Shown piece by piece: positions 35,185 to 46,233 of a DNA stretch of 64,000 nt. A model generated the notes under the pieces. That model was not told the DNA's origin. It searched no databases and worked only from the letters and a program-made list of their open reading frames with translations. Source of the stretch: JAWKRB01 sp041389885. GTDB taxonomy: Bacteria; Myxococcota_A; Polyangia; Polyangiales; Ga0077539. A program made the position numbers and the translations under genes. The stretch is taken from positions 186,001 to 250,000 of the forward strand of contig JAWKRB010000009.1 in NCBI GenBank assembly GCA_041389885.1, given 5' to 3'. Numbering within the stretch: the first letter of the stretch is position 1; every line of letters begins with the position of its first letter.

Positions 35185-35640
35185 TCACTCCTCGGGGTCG
35201 GGGGGCGGGGGCGCCGGCGCCGCGCGAGCCTCGTCGCGTCCCTTGCGGCGCGTGGGCTTGACCGACGCGTCGGCGCGCACGTCAGGCCGCAGCGCGTCGT
35301 CGACGCTCTTGAAGCGCACCTCCATCTTCACCTCGAAGGCCAGCCCCGTGAGGATCTTCTTCACGTCCGCCGCGAAGTTCGTGGTGCTGAGAAAGTCGCG
35401 CATCTCCTTCGCGACGGCGGTGTAGAGCCCCTTCTTGGTCTCATCGACCTGGTCGAGGACCACCGTCGCGACCTCGCGAGGGAGCTTGAGGTTCTCGATC
35501 ACGCCGCGAACGGTGTCCTCGCTCTTGGAGATGGCGCCGATGCCCGACTCGATGCCGCGCTTCACGATCCGCTCGAGGAGGCCGTCGTGGCTCTTCGCGC
35601 CGTCGCCGGGAGGCACCGAAGGCTTGTCGTCACCTGACAT
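35185..35640 (-). CDS. Conserved hypothetical protein, phasin-like size
   Basis: 151 residues from ATG 35640. It is mainly helical and amphipathic (LLERIVKRGIESGIGAISKS, GLYTAVAKEMRDFLSTTN), with a basic and Pro-rich tail ending PPPPDPEE. No enzymatic motif or membrane segment. The length and helical pattern recall phasins and other surface-coating helper proteins, but this is only a resemblance. The frame is open upstream to 35778 but would then run into the divergent glycosyltransferase start. Confidence 0.6.
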   Translation of the reverse strand: MSGDDKPSVPPGDGAKSHDGLLERIVKRGIESGIGAISKSEDTVRGVIENLKLPREVATVVLDQVDETKKGLYTAVAKEMRDFLSTTNFAADVKKILTGLAFEVKMEVRFKSVDDALRPDVRADASVKPTRRKGRDEARAAPAPPPPDPEE

Positions 35641-35710
35641 CGCCGCGACGCTACGGACCCCCGCGGGGCCCGTCAACGGACCGGCGGCGCGGGGCCCGGG
35701 CGTGCTACCC

Positions 35711-36799
35711 ATGCGCGCCATGCCTGAGGTCCTGCTGATCTCCAAGCCCATCGCGCCGCCGTGGACCGACTCGAACAAGAACCTCGTTCGAGACCTCGCC
35801 GGCGCGATGACCCGCTGGTCGCCCGTGGTGATGACCCCCGCGGGGGTCGCCCTCGAGGGCGTGCGCTCCGAGCCGATCTACCCCGACATCGGCCGCTACG
35901 CCCCCTCGCGCCTCGCGAACGCGCGGGTGCTCCGGCGCCTCCTGCTCGGCAGACGCACGGAGCTCTGGCACTTCTTCTTCGGTCCGAACCCCCTGACGCT
36001 CCGCGCGGGGAGGCTCGCGGCGACCCTGCGGCGCGCGCCGACGGTGCACACCCTCGCGAGCGCGCCCGACGACCTCGAGGGCGTGGCCCGGCACCTCTTC
36101 GCCGACCGCGTCGTCGCGCTCAGCGAGCACACCGCGCGTCGGCTCCGCGCCGCGGGGGTCGAGGCGACGGTGATCCCGCCGGCGCAGCGCGAGCTCCGCG
36201 TGAGCCCTGGAGAGATCGCGGAGGCGCGGGCGCGCCACGGGCTGCCGGAGCGCTACGCGGTGTACCCCGGCGACCTGGAGTTCAGCGACGGCGCCCGCAC
36301 GTTCCTCGACGCGGCGTCGCGCGCGCCGGAGGGCGTGGGCTTCGTCATCGCCTCGCGGCCGAAGACGCCGCGGGCGCAGGCGGCGGCCGACGCGCTGCGC
36401 GAGGAGGCGCGGCGGCGCGGCACGACCCTCACGATCCTGGGCGAGCTCCGTGACATCCACGCCGTGCTCGCCGGCGCCCTCGCGACCTGCCTCGTCGTCG
36501 ACACCCTGCACGCCAAGATGGACCTCCCGCTCGTCCTCCTCGAGTCGATGCTGCTGGGCGTTCCCGCGCTCGTCGGCGCCGGCACCGCGGCGGAGGAGCT
36601 CGTGGCGAGCGGCGGCGCCCTCGCGGTGCCTCACGGGGACGCCAGCGCCCTCGCCGACGCGCTCGGCGAGCTCGACGCCGACCCCACGCGGCGGGGCGAA
36701 CTCGCCGAGGCGGGCGGGCGCTGGGTGCGCGAGCGCTGCTCGCCCGCGGCGGTGGCGGCGCGCTACGAGGCGCTCTACGACGAGCTCCTGCGGCGGTGA
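35711..36799 (+). CDS. Glycosyltransferase family 4-like protein
   Basis: About 362 residues with a GT-B layout. N-terminal LLISKPIAPPWTDSNKNLVR resembles the acceptor-side Gly/Pro loop. VVALSEHTARRLRAAGVEATVIPPA near 130-155 is the typical linker where the second Rossmann domain begins. The donor site shows PLVLLESMLLGVPALVGAG near 270-290, which matches the E-x7-E sugar-nucleotide motif only loosely. It probably adds sugars to a cell-surface polymer; donor and acceptor are unknown. ATG 35711 or 35720 may be the start. It is followed by a methyltransferase 42 bases on. Confidence 0.75.
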   Translation: MRAMPEVLLISKPIAPPWTDSNKNLVRDLAGAMTRWSPVVMTPAGVALEGVRSEPIYPDIGRYAPSRLANARVLRRLLLGRRTELWHFFFGPNPLTLRAGRLAATLRRAPTVHTLASAPDDLEGVARHLFADRVVALSEHTARRLRAAGVEATVIPPAQRELRVSPGEIAEARARHGLPERYAVYPGDLEFSDGARTFLDAASRAPEGVGFVIASRPKTPRAQAAADALREEARRRGTTLTILGELRDIHAVLAGALATCLVVDTLHAKMDLPLVLLESMLLGVPALVGAGTAAEELVASGGALAVPHGDASALADALGELDADPTRRGELAEAGGRWVRERCSPAAVAARYEALYDELLRR

Positions 36800-36841
36800 C
36801 ACCATTGCAGCCGCGGCGTTTCCGCGCTAGACGCGCGCCGC

Positions 36842-37561
36842 ATGCAAGCCCGTGATGAGGCCACCCGCGCCTACTACAACGACTTCTCGGCCTGGTACGA
36901 GCGCGAGCGCGGCCGCGGGTATCACCAGCTCATCGACGACCTCGAGGTCGAGGTCGCGCGGCCCTTCGCCGACGGCGCTCGGGTGCTCGAGGTGGGGTGT
37001 GGCACGGGGCTGATCCTCCAGCGAATCGCACCGCTCGCGCGCGAGGCCAAGGGCATCGACATCTCGCCCGGCATGCTCGAGAAGGCGCGGGAGCGCGGGC
37101 TCGACGTGTGCGAGGGCGTCGCGACGAGGCTCCCCTTCGACGACGGCGCCTTCGACCTGGTCTACTCGTTCAAGGTCCTCGCGCACGTGCCCGAGATCCG
37201 CGAGGCCCTCGCGGAGATGGGCCGCGTGTGCGCGCCCGGCGGCGTGGTGCTCGCGGAGTTCTACAACCCGCGGAGCGTGCGCTACCTCGCCAAGCGCTTC
37301 GGCGGCGCGGGGCGCATCTCGGCGACGCGCACCGAGGCCGAGGTCTACACGCGCTTCGACGCGCCTGAAGACATCCCGTCGCTGCTCCCCTCGTCGCTGA
37401 CGCTCGAGGGATACCGCGGGGTTCGGGTGTTCACGCCGATGGCGCGGGCGGTGTCGGTGCCGGTGCTGGGCGGGCTGCTCCGCCGCGCCGAGCACCTCGC
37501 GCTGCGCTCGCCGCTCGCGCGCTTCGGAGGCTTTCTCGTCGCCGTGCTCCGCAAGCGCTGA
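36842..37561 (+). CDS. Class I SAM-dependent methyltransferase
   Basis: 239 residues. Motif I VLEVGCGTGLILQRIA near 44-59, motif II GIDISPGMLEKARERG near 66-81, post-motif LPFDDGAFDLVYSFKVLAHV near 97-116: a clear Methyltransf_11-type small-molecule methyltransferase. N-terminal YYNDFSAWYERERGRGY is typical of quinone/sugar methyltransferases. It lies just downstream of the glycosyltransferase and may modify the same product; the substrate is unknown. Confidence 0.85.
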   Translation: MQARDEATRAYYNDFSAWYERERGRGYHQLIDDLEVEVARPFADGARVLEVGCGTGLILQRIAPLAREAKGIDISPGMLEKARERGLDVCEGVATRLPFDDGAFDLVYSFKVLAHVPEIREALAEMGRVCAPGGVVLAEFYNPRSVRYLAKRFGGAGRISATRTEAEVYTRFDAPEDIPSLLPSSLTLEGYRGVRVFTPMARAVSVPVLGGLLRRAEHLALRSPLARFGGFLVAVLRKR

Positions 37562-37596
37562 CGCGGGGCCCCCCGGTTGGGTAGACTCCGCCCCCG

Positions 37597-39015
<1,419 letters not shown>

Positions 39016-39092
39016 GCGAGGCCCCCCTCCACACCGACGCGGCGATCTGGCAGACTTGAGCCAGCGTCCCTCGACGCGCGAGGAGCCCGACC

Positions 39093-39653
39093 ATGCGCCG
39101 TAGCCTGCAGAACCTCCGCAAGTCCTCTGGGGGCATGACCCTCGTGGAGCTGATGATCGTCGTGGTGATCCTCGGCATCCTCGCGGGCATCGCTGGGATT
39201 TCGTACTCGATCTACATCCGCCGCAGCCGCTCGCAGGAGGCCACGACGCAGCTCGCGTCCATCGCCGCGCGCGAGGCCGCGTACCGCTCCGAGTTCGCGG
39301 TCTACTGCCCCGCTGGCGCGTCGTCGGGCTCACCCCCCACGAGCCTCGGGACCTCGAACGCATGGCCCACGACCTCGCCGGGCACCCTGACCGAGTTCGC
39401 CTCGGGCGCGCCCGTCGAGTGGCTCCAGCTCGGCTATCGCCCGACCGGCACCGTGCGCTATCGCTACGTCGTGCTCACGGGCCAGCCGACGACCTCGCCT
39501 CCGGGCGTGACCGGCTGGTCGACCTCGCCGAATCAAGACCTCTGGTTCATCGCCGAGGCCTACGGCGACCTCGATCGCGACAACACCGTGTCGACGCACC
39601 GGCTCTTCTCGGGCAACGGCAACACGCTCCAAGTCACCAACGAATACGAGTGA
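39093..39653 (+). CDS. Type IV pilin-like protein
   Basis: 186-residue prepilin. The leader MRRSLQNLRKSSGG ends in Gly-Gly, then MTLVELMIVVVILGILAGIA, the class III signal helix with Glu at +5, cut and N-methylated by PilD. The globular part has Thr/Ser/Pro-rich loops and a YCPAG...-type N-terminal cysteine but only one Cys, so no classic disulfide loop. It could be the major pilin or a minor pilin; the neighbouring PilR-like gene favours a regulated pilin. ATG 39093 has GAGGAG upstream. Confidence 0.9.
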   Translation: MRRSLQNLRKSSGGMTLVELMIVVVILGILAGIAGISYSIYIRRSRSQEATTQLASIAAREAAYRSEFAVYCPAGASSGSPPTSLGTSNAWPTTSPGTLTEFASGAPVEWLQLGYRPTGTVRYRYVVLTGQPTTSPPGVTGWSTSPNQDLWFIAEAYGDLDRDNTVSTHRLFSGNGNTLQVTNEYE

Positions 39654-40525
39654 GCGCGCTGCGGACGGCGATCGCGGTCACCGCGGCCCTCGCCGCGTTC
39701 GGCGCCGCCAACCAGCTACGAGCGGCGCAGAACCGCTCGTACGAGGGCGCGCGGCGGGTGCTCGACGACGCGCAGATCCCCCACCCGACCGTCGCGCGCC
39801 TGGTGTCTCTCGGGCACACCGAGTGGATGGTCGACGTGCTGTGGATCAACGCGACCCTGTACTACTCCGACACCCTCTACGCGCGGCTGCCCTCGAGGTA
39901 CCTCCGCAGCTACACGCGCACGATGTCCGAGCTCGACCCGAACTTTCGGCAGTCGTACCTGTGGGGCGCCCTCGCGCTGGTCTACCGCACGTCGCGGGTC
40001 GAGACCGACGACGTGCGCGACGCGGTGGAGGTGCTCCGTCAGGGCATCCGACGCTTTCCCAACGACCCAGAGCTCCGGGGGCAGCTCGGTCTCTATCTGG
40101 CCTTCGAGCTCGGCCCCCGGCTGCGCCCCGGCTCCGCCGAGCACCTCGCCGCGCGCGCTCAGGCGGGTGAGGCCCTGCGCCGGGCCTGCGAGGCGGGCTG
40201 GGGGCCTTCGTGGCTGCCCCTCGCGGCGGCGAGCCTGCTGTCCGAGGCCCACCGGGAGCCCGCCGCGCTCGAGCTCCTCCAGGGGGTGCTCTACCGCATC
40301 GTGGAGCCCTCCCTGCGAGAGCGGGTCGAGTCTCGCATCGCGGCGCTGCAGCGCGCGGGCGGCGACCGCGGAGGCATCACCGAGACGCTGCGCGCCATCG
40401 ACTCGCAGCGCGCGGCGGAGATGCCCTGGATCTCGCCGACCCTCTACGTGTTCCTGGGCTCGTCGCCCCTCACGAGGAGGGGCGTCGGGCTGCTACCGGG
40501 CTACTCGAGCGCGCGGTTGCGGTAG
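39650..40525 (+). CDS. Uncharacterised TPR-like protein coupled to the pilin
   Basis: 291 residues; the GTG start overlaps the pilin stop (GTGA), so it is likely co-translated with it. An N-terminal hydrophobic stretch (RTAIAVTAALAAFGAANQL) is an anchor or signal. The remainder is helical: WMVDVLWINATLYYSD, SELDPNFRQSYLWGALALVY and FPNDPELRGQLGLYLAFEL resemble TPR-type helix pairs. It is probably a periplasmic or membrane-facing assembly factor. Function in piliation is inferred from coupling only. The 3' end overlaps the convergent kinase gene by 25 bases. Confidence 0.65.
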   Translation: MSALRTAIAVTAALAAFGAANQLRAAQNRSYEGARRVLDDAQIPHPTVARLVSLGHTEWMVDVLWINATLYYSDTLYARLPSRYLRSYTRTMSELDPNFRQSYLWGALALVYRTSRVETDDVRDAVEVLRQGIRRFPNDPELRGQLGLYLAFELGPRLRPGSAEHLAARAQAGEALRRACEAGWGPSWLPLAAASLLSEAHREPAALELLQGVLYRIVEPSLRERVESRIAALQRAGGDRGGITETLRAIDSQRAAEMPWISPTLYVFLGSSPLTRRGVGLLPGYSSARLR

Positions 40526-43140
40526 TCGGCGGTGCCGCCAGCCGGGATGGTGACCGAGAAGGTCGCGCGCGAATTCATCTCTTCGTTCACGCACGAGATC
40601 CGGTAGCTCCCCGCCGGCAGCGTGAGCCGCCGCGGCGTCGAGAAGGGACCGCCACGACCCGCGATGGTGCACTGCGACGCCGGACGCGTCGAGAGCAGCA
40701 GGGTGCCGTCTCCGCCGCCTCCGGCGGCCGCCGCGGGCGCAGGCGCGGGCGGCTCGGCGCCGGGCGGGCTCGGGCGCGGCAGGGCGCGGCGCGCGCGGCG
40801 CGACGTGGCGCGAGGGGCCGCGGCCACCGTGACGCGAGGCGCCGGGGTCGGCGCCCGAGGCGCGGGCGCAGGCTCGGCGACCGGAGCCGGAGCCGGGCCG
40901 GGGCTGGCTCCGGGGAGCGGCCTCGGGGGCGGCGTGAGCTGCTGCACCTGGGGAGGGCGTGTTCGCCGCCACCGTGGTGCCCGTCGGGTCCCCGGCAGCG
41001 GAGGCACGGCGAGCGGCGCGGGCTCGGGCTCAAGCACCACCTGCATCGGGGTGATCTGCCCCTCGCGCACCGGCACGTCTTGCACGTAGGTTCTGAAGCC
41101 CTGCTTGCGCACCTCGACGTGGTGCACGCGGTTCACCGGCAGGTCGGTGACGGTGAAGCTCTGCCCGTTGCCGATCTGCGGGAGGCTGTCGATGCTCACG
41201 CTGACGCCGCCGACGTTGGTGGTGATCAGCAGCCCTCCGGTGCTCTCCCCGCGCGTGAGCTTCAGGCCGATGACCACCGCGGCGGCGATGGCGACGATCC
41301 CCAGCCCCGCGAGCACGTAGGTCTGCGAGCTGTCCTTGCGGCGGGCCTCGGGGCGGATCGACTCGGTGCGCGCCGGCGACGAAGCCGCGCCGAGGCGGTA
41401 GGGCGCCTGCTGCGAGCCCGCGCCCGACACGCTCGGCCCCACGAAGCCCGGAGCGACGCCCGTGAAGGGGTCGCTCTTCGCGGCGGGCGCCGGCGAGGAG
41501 ATCGGCGCCGCGGGGGCCGGCGGCGCAGACGCCACCGGCGGAGCCGGGGGAGGCGCCACCGCGGGCGCGGGAATCGCGGGCGCGGCGATCGGGAGCGACG
41601 ACGAGGGCGCCGCGGGGAGCGACGACGACGGAGGCGGCGCGCCGCCCGCGCTGACGCGGGCGCCCGGCAGCGACGGCAGCCCGCCCGCGCCAGGCAGCGA
41701 GGGCAGCGCGGGGACGGCGCTCGAGCGCGCCGCGGCGCTCACCGCCGCGCGGGCCGCAGGGGCGCGGGCCGCAGGGGGGAGCGCGCGCATCGCCGCGGCG
41801 GCGTCGCGGAGCGACTCGGGCTTGTCGTAGACCTGCGTCGCGAGCTCCTCGTCGTCCCACTCCATCTCGGAGTCGTCGATGAGCTCTTCGGAGGCGGCCG
41901 AGTGCGGCCCTGAGCGGCCGGGTGAGGGGGCCGCAGGCGCGGCCTGAAGCTTCGCCATCGGCGGTGGGGGAGCCGCCGCGCCCGACGCGCGAACCGGCGC
42001 GGCGGCCGAGGGTCCCACGCCCATGGTCGTGCTGCGCGGACCCCGCGGCGGCGGCGGTGGCGGCGTCCGATTGGCGGGGGCCGCCGCGCTCCGTCCCGGC
42101 AGGGGCGGGGGCGGACCCGCGGGGGCTGCCACGCTGCTCTCGAGCTCCTCGAGGTCGGTGGCCCGGCTCGAGTCGAACTTGCGATACTCGTCGTCGCGCG
42201 CGGCCTCCTTGGCGATCTCCTCGGCGAAGAGGCGGTGCTGGTAGGTCGAGAGGTCCTTGCGCGCGAAGAAGTTGCCCGAGGTGTACATGAACGATTGCAG
42301 GTCATCGTGCAGGTCCATCGCGGTGCGGTAGCGGTCCTCGGGGTGCTTCGCGAGGGCCTTGAGCACGATGGCCTCGAGTTCGTCTGGAACCTTTCGGTTG
42401 TAGCTCGTCGGCGGCATGATCTCGACGTTGCGGACCTTCTCCAGCGTGGAGAAGTCTGACTCGCCGACGAACAGTCGCTCCATCGTGAGGAGCTCGTACA
42501 GGCAGATGCCCACGGCGAACACGTCGCTGCGCCGATCGACCTGGAGCCCCCGCACCTGCTCGGGGGACATGTACCCGAACTTGCCCTTGAGGATCCCGGC
42601 CTGCGTCTTCGAGCTCTTGCTCGCGGCCTTCGCGATGCCGAAATCGATCAGCTTCACGTCGCCGTCGTAGGAGACGAGGATGTTCTGCGGAGAGACGTCG
42701 CGGTGCACCAGCTCGAGGGCGCGCCCCGCCGAGTCTTTCTTGTTGTGCGCGTAGTCGAGGCCCTCGCAGAGCTTCATCACGAGGTAGCAAGCCATGGGCA
42801 CGGGGATGGGCTCGCCGCGCTTCTTGGCCCGCTCGAAGATCGCGCGGAGGTCTTTGCCCCCGACGTATTCGAGGGCGATGAAGTAGGTCTCGGCGACCTT
42901 ACCCAGCTCGAAGATCTGCGCGATGTTCGGGTGCGTGAGCTGCACCGCGAGCTTCGCCTCGTCGACGAACATCGCGATGAACTCCTGGTCCTCGGCGATG
43001 GACGGCAGGATGCGCTTCACCGCGACCAGGCGCTCGAAGCCGGCCTCTCCGAACGACTTGGCCTTGAAGACCTCCGCCATCCCGCCGACGGAGATCCGCT
43101 CTAGCAGGTAGTACTTCCCGAACTTGACCGGGTTCTTCAC
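40501..43140 (-). CDS. Membrane Ser/Thr protein kinase with PEGA-type domains
   Basis: 879 residues. Hanks kinase domain 8-280 with Gly loop ISVGGMAEVFKAK, VAVKRI lysine, catalytic loop LVHRDVSPQNIL (~143-154), DFG in LIDFGIAK, and YMSPEQVRG activation-segment end: active. A long Pro/Ala-rich linker follows (about 350-600), a single membrane helix LAGLGIVAIAAAVVIGL near 609-626, then a PEGA domain (VSVSIDSLPQIGNGQSFTV, near 645-700), another Pro-rich spacer and a second PEGA-like segment (LTLPAGSYRISCVNE) at the C-terminus. The kinase is cytosolic; the PEGA part sits outside the membrane as presumed sensor. GTG 43140 has GAGGAG upstream. Confidence 0.9.
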   Translation of the reverse strand: MKNPVKFGKYYLLERISVGGMAEVFKAKSFGEAGFERLVAVKRILPSIAEDQEFIAMFVDEAKLAVQLTHPNIAQIFELGKVAETYFIALEYVGGKDLRAIFERAKKRGEPIPVPMACYLVMKLCEGLDYAHNKKDSAGRALELVHRDVSPQNILVSYDGDVKLIDFGIAKAASKSSKTQAGILKGKFGYMSPEQVRGLQVDRRSDVFAVGICLYELLTMERLFVGESDFSTLEKVRNVEIMPPTSYNRKVPDELEAIVLKALAKHPEDRYRTAMDLHDDLQSFMYTSGNFFARKDLSTYQHRLFAEEIAKEAARDDEYRKFDSSRATDLEELESSVAAPAGPPPPLPGRSAAAPANRTPPPPPPRGPRSTTMGVGPSAAAPVRASGAAAPPPPMAKLQAAPAAPSPGRSGPHSAASEELIDDSEMEWDDEELATQVYDKPESLRDAAAAMRALPPAARAPAARAAVSAAARSSAVPALPSLPGAGGLPSLPGARVSAGGAPPPSSSLPAAPSSSLPIAAPAIPAPAVAPPPAPPVASAPPAPAAPISSPAPAAKSDPFTGVAPGFVGPSVSGAGSQQAPYRLGAASSPARTESIRPEARRKDSSQTYVLAGLGIVAIAAAVVIGLKLTRGESTGGLLITTNVGGVSVSIDSLPQIGNGQSFTVTDLPVNRVHHVEVRKQGFRTYVQDVPVREGQITPMQVVLEPEPAPLAVPPLPGTRRAPRWRRTRPPQVQQLTPPPRPLPGASPGPAPAPVAEPAPAPRAPTPAPRVTVAAAPRATSRRARRALPRPSPPGAEPPAPAPAAAAGGGGDGTLLLSTRPASQCTIAGRGGPFSTPRRLTLPAGSYRISCVNEEMNSRATFSVTIPAGGTADYRNRALE

Positions 43141-43262
43141 CGAACGTCACTCCTCAAGCGATCAACCGACTCCCCCCCGGAGCCGCCGAGCGCGCTCCGA
43201 CCGGGTCGGCGCTCACTCTCGACCCGCCTCGACGCGCGGGTAGGGGATTGGATTTGGGCCAC

Positions 43263-43292
43263 GTTCTACCCGCGTGCTTCCAAGCGCGTCAA
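43263..43292 (-). promoter_or_regulatory. Predicted promoter of the PEGA kinase gene
   Basis: On the minus strand: TTGACG (43292-43287), 18-base spacer, TAGAAC (43268-43263), about 120 bases before the GTG at 43140. It lies in a 241-base gene-free gap (43141-43381) in which I see nothing else. Confidence 0.5.
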
Positions 43293-43381
43293 CGGCGTGC
43301 GGGCCGCGCAACGAGCCGGCACGTCAGAACCATCCACGGTGAGACCCGGCACGCCGCCAGGGCCTTGGGCGCCAGGGTGAC

Positions 43382-46018
43382 TCAAGGCGCCGCGCCGGGG
43401 GTGCCGGGGGGGCGTCGTCGGCTCCCGCCCCAGGAGGGCACGCTCACGCGCCCGCCCACGGTGTGCACCTGAACCCCGCCCTCTTCGTCGCGGCGGTAGC
43501 GCACCCTCCGGTGCTGCGCGTCCCACCACACGCGCTGCGGCACAGGGCGCACCTCGGGAAAGACCCGGACCACCCCAGGCTCGTCGCGCAGGACGAGCGA
43601 CGCGGTGGGCTGGGAGGTCGGGTCCACGGCGGCGCCCGCGAGGTCACGCGCGTCGTCGCGGGCGAGGGCGTCGGCGCCTCCGAGCGCGATGCGGTGCTCG
43701 CCGCACTGCGCGAGGGACATCGCGCGCCAGAGCAGCCCCGGCTCCGCGCGGTCGGCGACGAGGTACGTGAGCCAACCGTGCTCGTCGATGCACGCGCCGC
43801 GGGTCGAGGTCGACGCCTCGCTCAGCGGACCTCCGCGGAGCAGCGCCCCCTGGTCGACGCGCTCCCAGCGGGCCGCGCCCTGCACGTCACGCCAGCGGAT
43901 GCCCGCGGTGGACGCGCCCTCGCCAGGACCGAGGCGCACCACGGCCACGGGCGACGCGGCGCCCGCGAGGGGCCACCGCCACGCGGCGGGGGTCCGCGCG
44001 GACGAGGTTCACCCAGCGCTCGGCGTGGCCGGGGTCAGGGCGCAGGCGCGTCCTCGCCACGGCCACGGGAAGGGGTGGGGCCCGAAATCGCTCACCCGCC
44101 ACTCGCCCTCGCCGGGGAGCGCGGGGCTCACCGCGCCGCGGAGCGCCGCGCCGGGCAACACCGGGCGCATCAACAGGTAGAAGAAGTCCCTGGGGTCGCG
44201 CTTGATGTACCGGGGAAAGCCCATCTCATCCATCCCGCGGACCATGCGGCGAGCGCGGTAGGTGAACGCCGGCGCCGAGGGGACGGGGCCTTCGGCCTCG
44301 TGCCCCGCGGCGATGCGGCGGGCGAGGGGAGGCGTCTGATCTCGCGGCGTGACCCGGAGGAACTCGAAGCCCGTGTTCGCGCCGTTCATGTCCAGGTGCA
44401 CGCCGTAGGTGCAGCGCGCGGCGAGCATGGCGTCGGCGAGGGAGCGCTCGGTGAGCCCGCGCCCCCAGAAGAAGGCCACGGCGTCATCGCGGGTCTGACA
44501 GAGCCCGGTGCGCGCCGTGTGCGACTCGCCCGGCGGGGCGCCGGGGACGTTCCCGCCCCAGAACGTGCGGCGGTACGGGTTGAACACGCCGTCCTCGACC
44601 AGCGAGGTGAGGTTCTGACGAAACTCCGCGAAGCCGGGCGGAATCGCCGGGGCCTCGCCAGGCCACGAGCCGAAGCCCGTGCGGCCGTCTTCGAGCACCG
44701 CGATGGTCGCGCCCCAGGGCTTGGGCGGGAGAAAGAGCGTCGACTCCGCGAACACCCCCCACTCGCCGTGCAGCGCCTGAAAGCCGCCGTTGAAGCCCGC
44801 GGCGAGCCGCCCCAGCGTGGCTGCGTCCCGCGGCACGGTGCCCGTCCCGAGCTCGCCCGTGGATCCCATGGGCTCCTGCGATCCCGGGACCACGTGCAGC
44901 GACACCTGCCGGGGGTCCCAGAGGGTCACGTACACCCTCGTGTCGGGGCGCTCGCGGTCGGTGCGCACGAACGACTGGTAGAACGCCGGCGGCGCGCCTG
45001 GGTTCCTCGCGACGAAGGGGTCGTCGGCGCTGGCGGCGATCCACTGGCCCTCGCGGGGCAGCGCGCCCGGCAGGGGCGGGCGCATCGGGGCGGGCGGCCA
45101 GTTGACCACCGCCCCCTCGGGGTTCGCCGAGGCGTCGCCGCCGAGAAGGTCCGCGAGGTCCTCGGCGACCTCGTCGCGGGAGTGGTCCTCGCCGATGCTC
45201 ACCCGCGCCCGCGCGACCTCGTGCTGGAGCCCGAACGCGACGTGCTCGAGCCACGCGATGGGCGTCGCGCCGATCCAGGGGATCGCGCGCACGGTGTCGA
45301 CCATCCACGTCACCCACCCCGTCGTGCCCGGGAGCCTGCGCTGGTGGCGCACCCTCGCGGCGCCCTCGATCGCGCGGCGCTCGCGGAGGGCGATCACCGT
45401 CCTCGACCCGTCCGCGACCATCGTGAGCCGCCCGCCCTCGAGCGAGAGCTGGAGCGACGCCGCGGGGCGAACCAGCTCGAAGCGATCGACCTCATACCCC
45501 TGCGCGCGACCGGTCTGCTGCCAGCGGGTGACGGCCTCGCGCAGGCGCTCGCCGAGTCCCCGGCCAGCCTCGCGGGGCGGCGCCCCGCCGACCTGCAGCG
45601 CGGTGACCGCGACGAAGCGCTCGTCGACCTGCGTCGCGAACGCCGCCCAGGTCCCGTCGGAGCACAGCAGCGCCTCCGAGGCGTCGGGGGAACGTGTGAG
45701 GTTCGAGACGTCGCTGAGCTTAAGTACCCGGTCGCCCGGCGCCGTGCGCACCGTGGCGACGTGCACGTCCGCCGCGCCGTCGACGCGCTGGCCGAGAAAG
45801 AGCACCCGGCGCGCGCCGAAGCGCTGCGGGTCGAGCCAGCGCACGCTCTCGGGGTCGAGGAGCACCCCGCCCGACGCGACGGCCCGCGCGAGCGAGGGGC
45901 CCGACGCGCCGAGCCACGCGCCCGCGCCGCCCAGCGCCGCGAGCAGCGCCGCGGCTCGGAGGGCGAGGAGGGCCGTGCTGCCGCTGCGGTCGTGAAGGTC
46001 CTCGAGGTCGGTGTACAT
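43382..46018 (-). CDS. Membrane-anchored protein with phosphodiester-glycosidase (NAGPA) domain, frameshifted
   Basis: ATG 46018 starts a protein with an N-terminal membrane segment (STALLALRAAALLAALGGAG), a ~300-residue region of unknown fold, then a NAGPA/DUF2233-type domain at about 370-570: LAAGFNGGFQALHGEWGVFA, WGATIAVLEDGRTGFGSWP, AVAFFWGRGLTERSLADAM and YGVHLDMNGANTGFEF, which carry the conserved Asn/Asp/Gly residues. Enzymes of this family cleave GlcNAc-phosphodiester or related bonds. The frame ends at 44009 in this reading, but coherent coding (RPDPGHAERWVNLVRADP, then VAVVRLGPGEG) resumes in other frames down to the stop at 43382; frameshifts lie near 44030 and 43960. The real protein is probably ~878 residues. 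Confidence 0.7.
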
Positions 46019-46033
46019 GCTGCGCTCGGTCAG

Positions 46034-46051
46034 TGACGTGCTGATACGTCA
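46034..46051. promoter_or_regulatory. Inverted repeat, possible operator
   Basis: TGACGT-N6-ACGTCA (46034-46051) lies 16-33 bases upstream of the ATG at 46018 (minus strand). The symmetry and position near a promoter/RBS suggest a dimeric regulator site; no candidate regulator is adjacent. Confidence 0.3.
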
Positions 46052-46134
46052 TGACGAACGGAGGTGACAAAACATTGGCGCATCGTCGAGCGCCCTCCGC
46101 CGCCGCGCCGGGAGAAACCTGGGCGCCCTCCGCG

Positions 46135-46164
46135 TTGACACCGACCGACGCGGGGACGTAGGAG
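46135..46164 (+). promoter_or_regulatory. Possible promoter of the methyltransferase-like gene
   Basis: TTGACA (46135-46140), 18-base spacer, TAGGAG (46159-46164), 69 bases before ATG 46234. The -35 box is perfect; the -10 box is weak. It lies in the 215-base gap 46019-46233, which otherwise holds only the inverted repeat. Confidence 0.4.
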
Positions 46165-46233
46165 CGCTGCCGTGGGTGAACGCCGGGGGAGATCGCCGCA
46201 TCCCACCCCGGCGCTGCCCAGAGAGAGGTCGTG

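Noticed and set aside
36842..37561. The methyltransferase as ArsM partner of ArsS
   Set aside because: Lacks the conserved Cys residues of ArsM and lies 20 kb away on the other strand.
39045..39065. TGGCA...GC near 39053 as a sigma-54 promoter of the pilin
   Set aside because: Spacing between the GG and GC elements is 9, not the required 10 bases, and the -12 region is a poor match.
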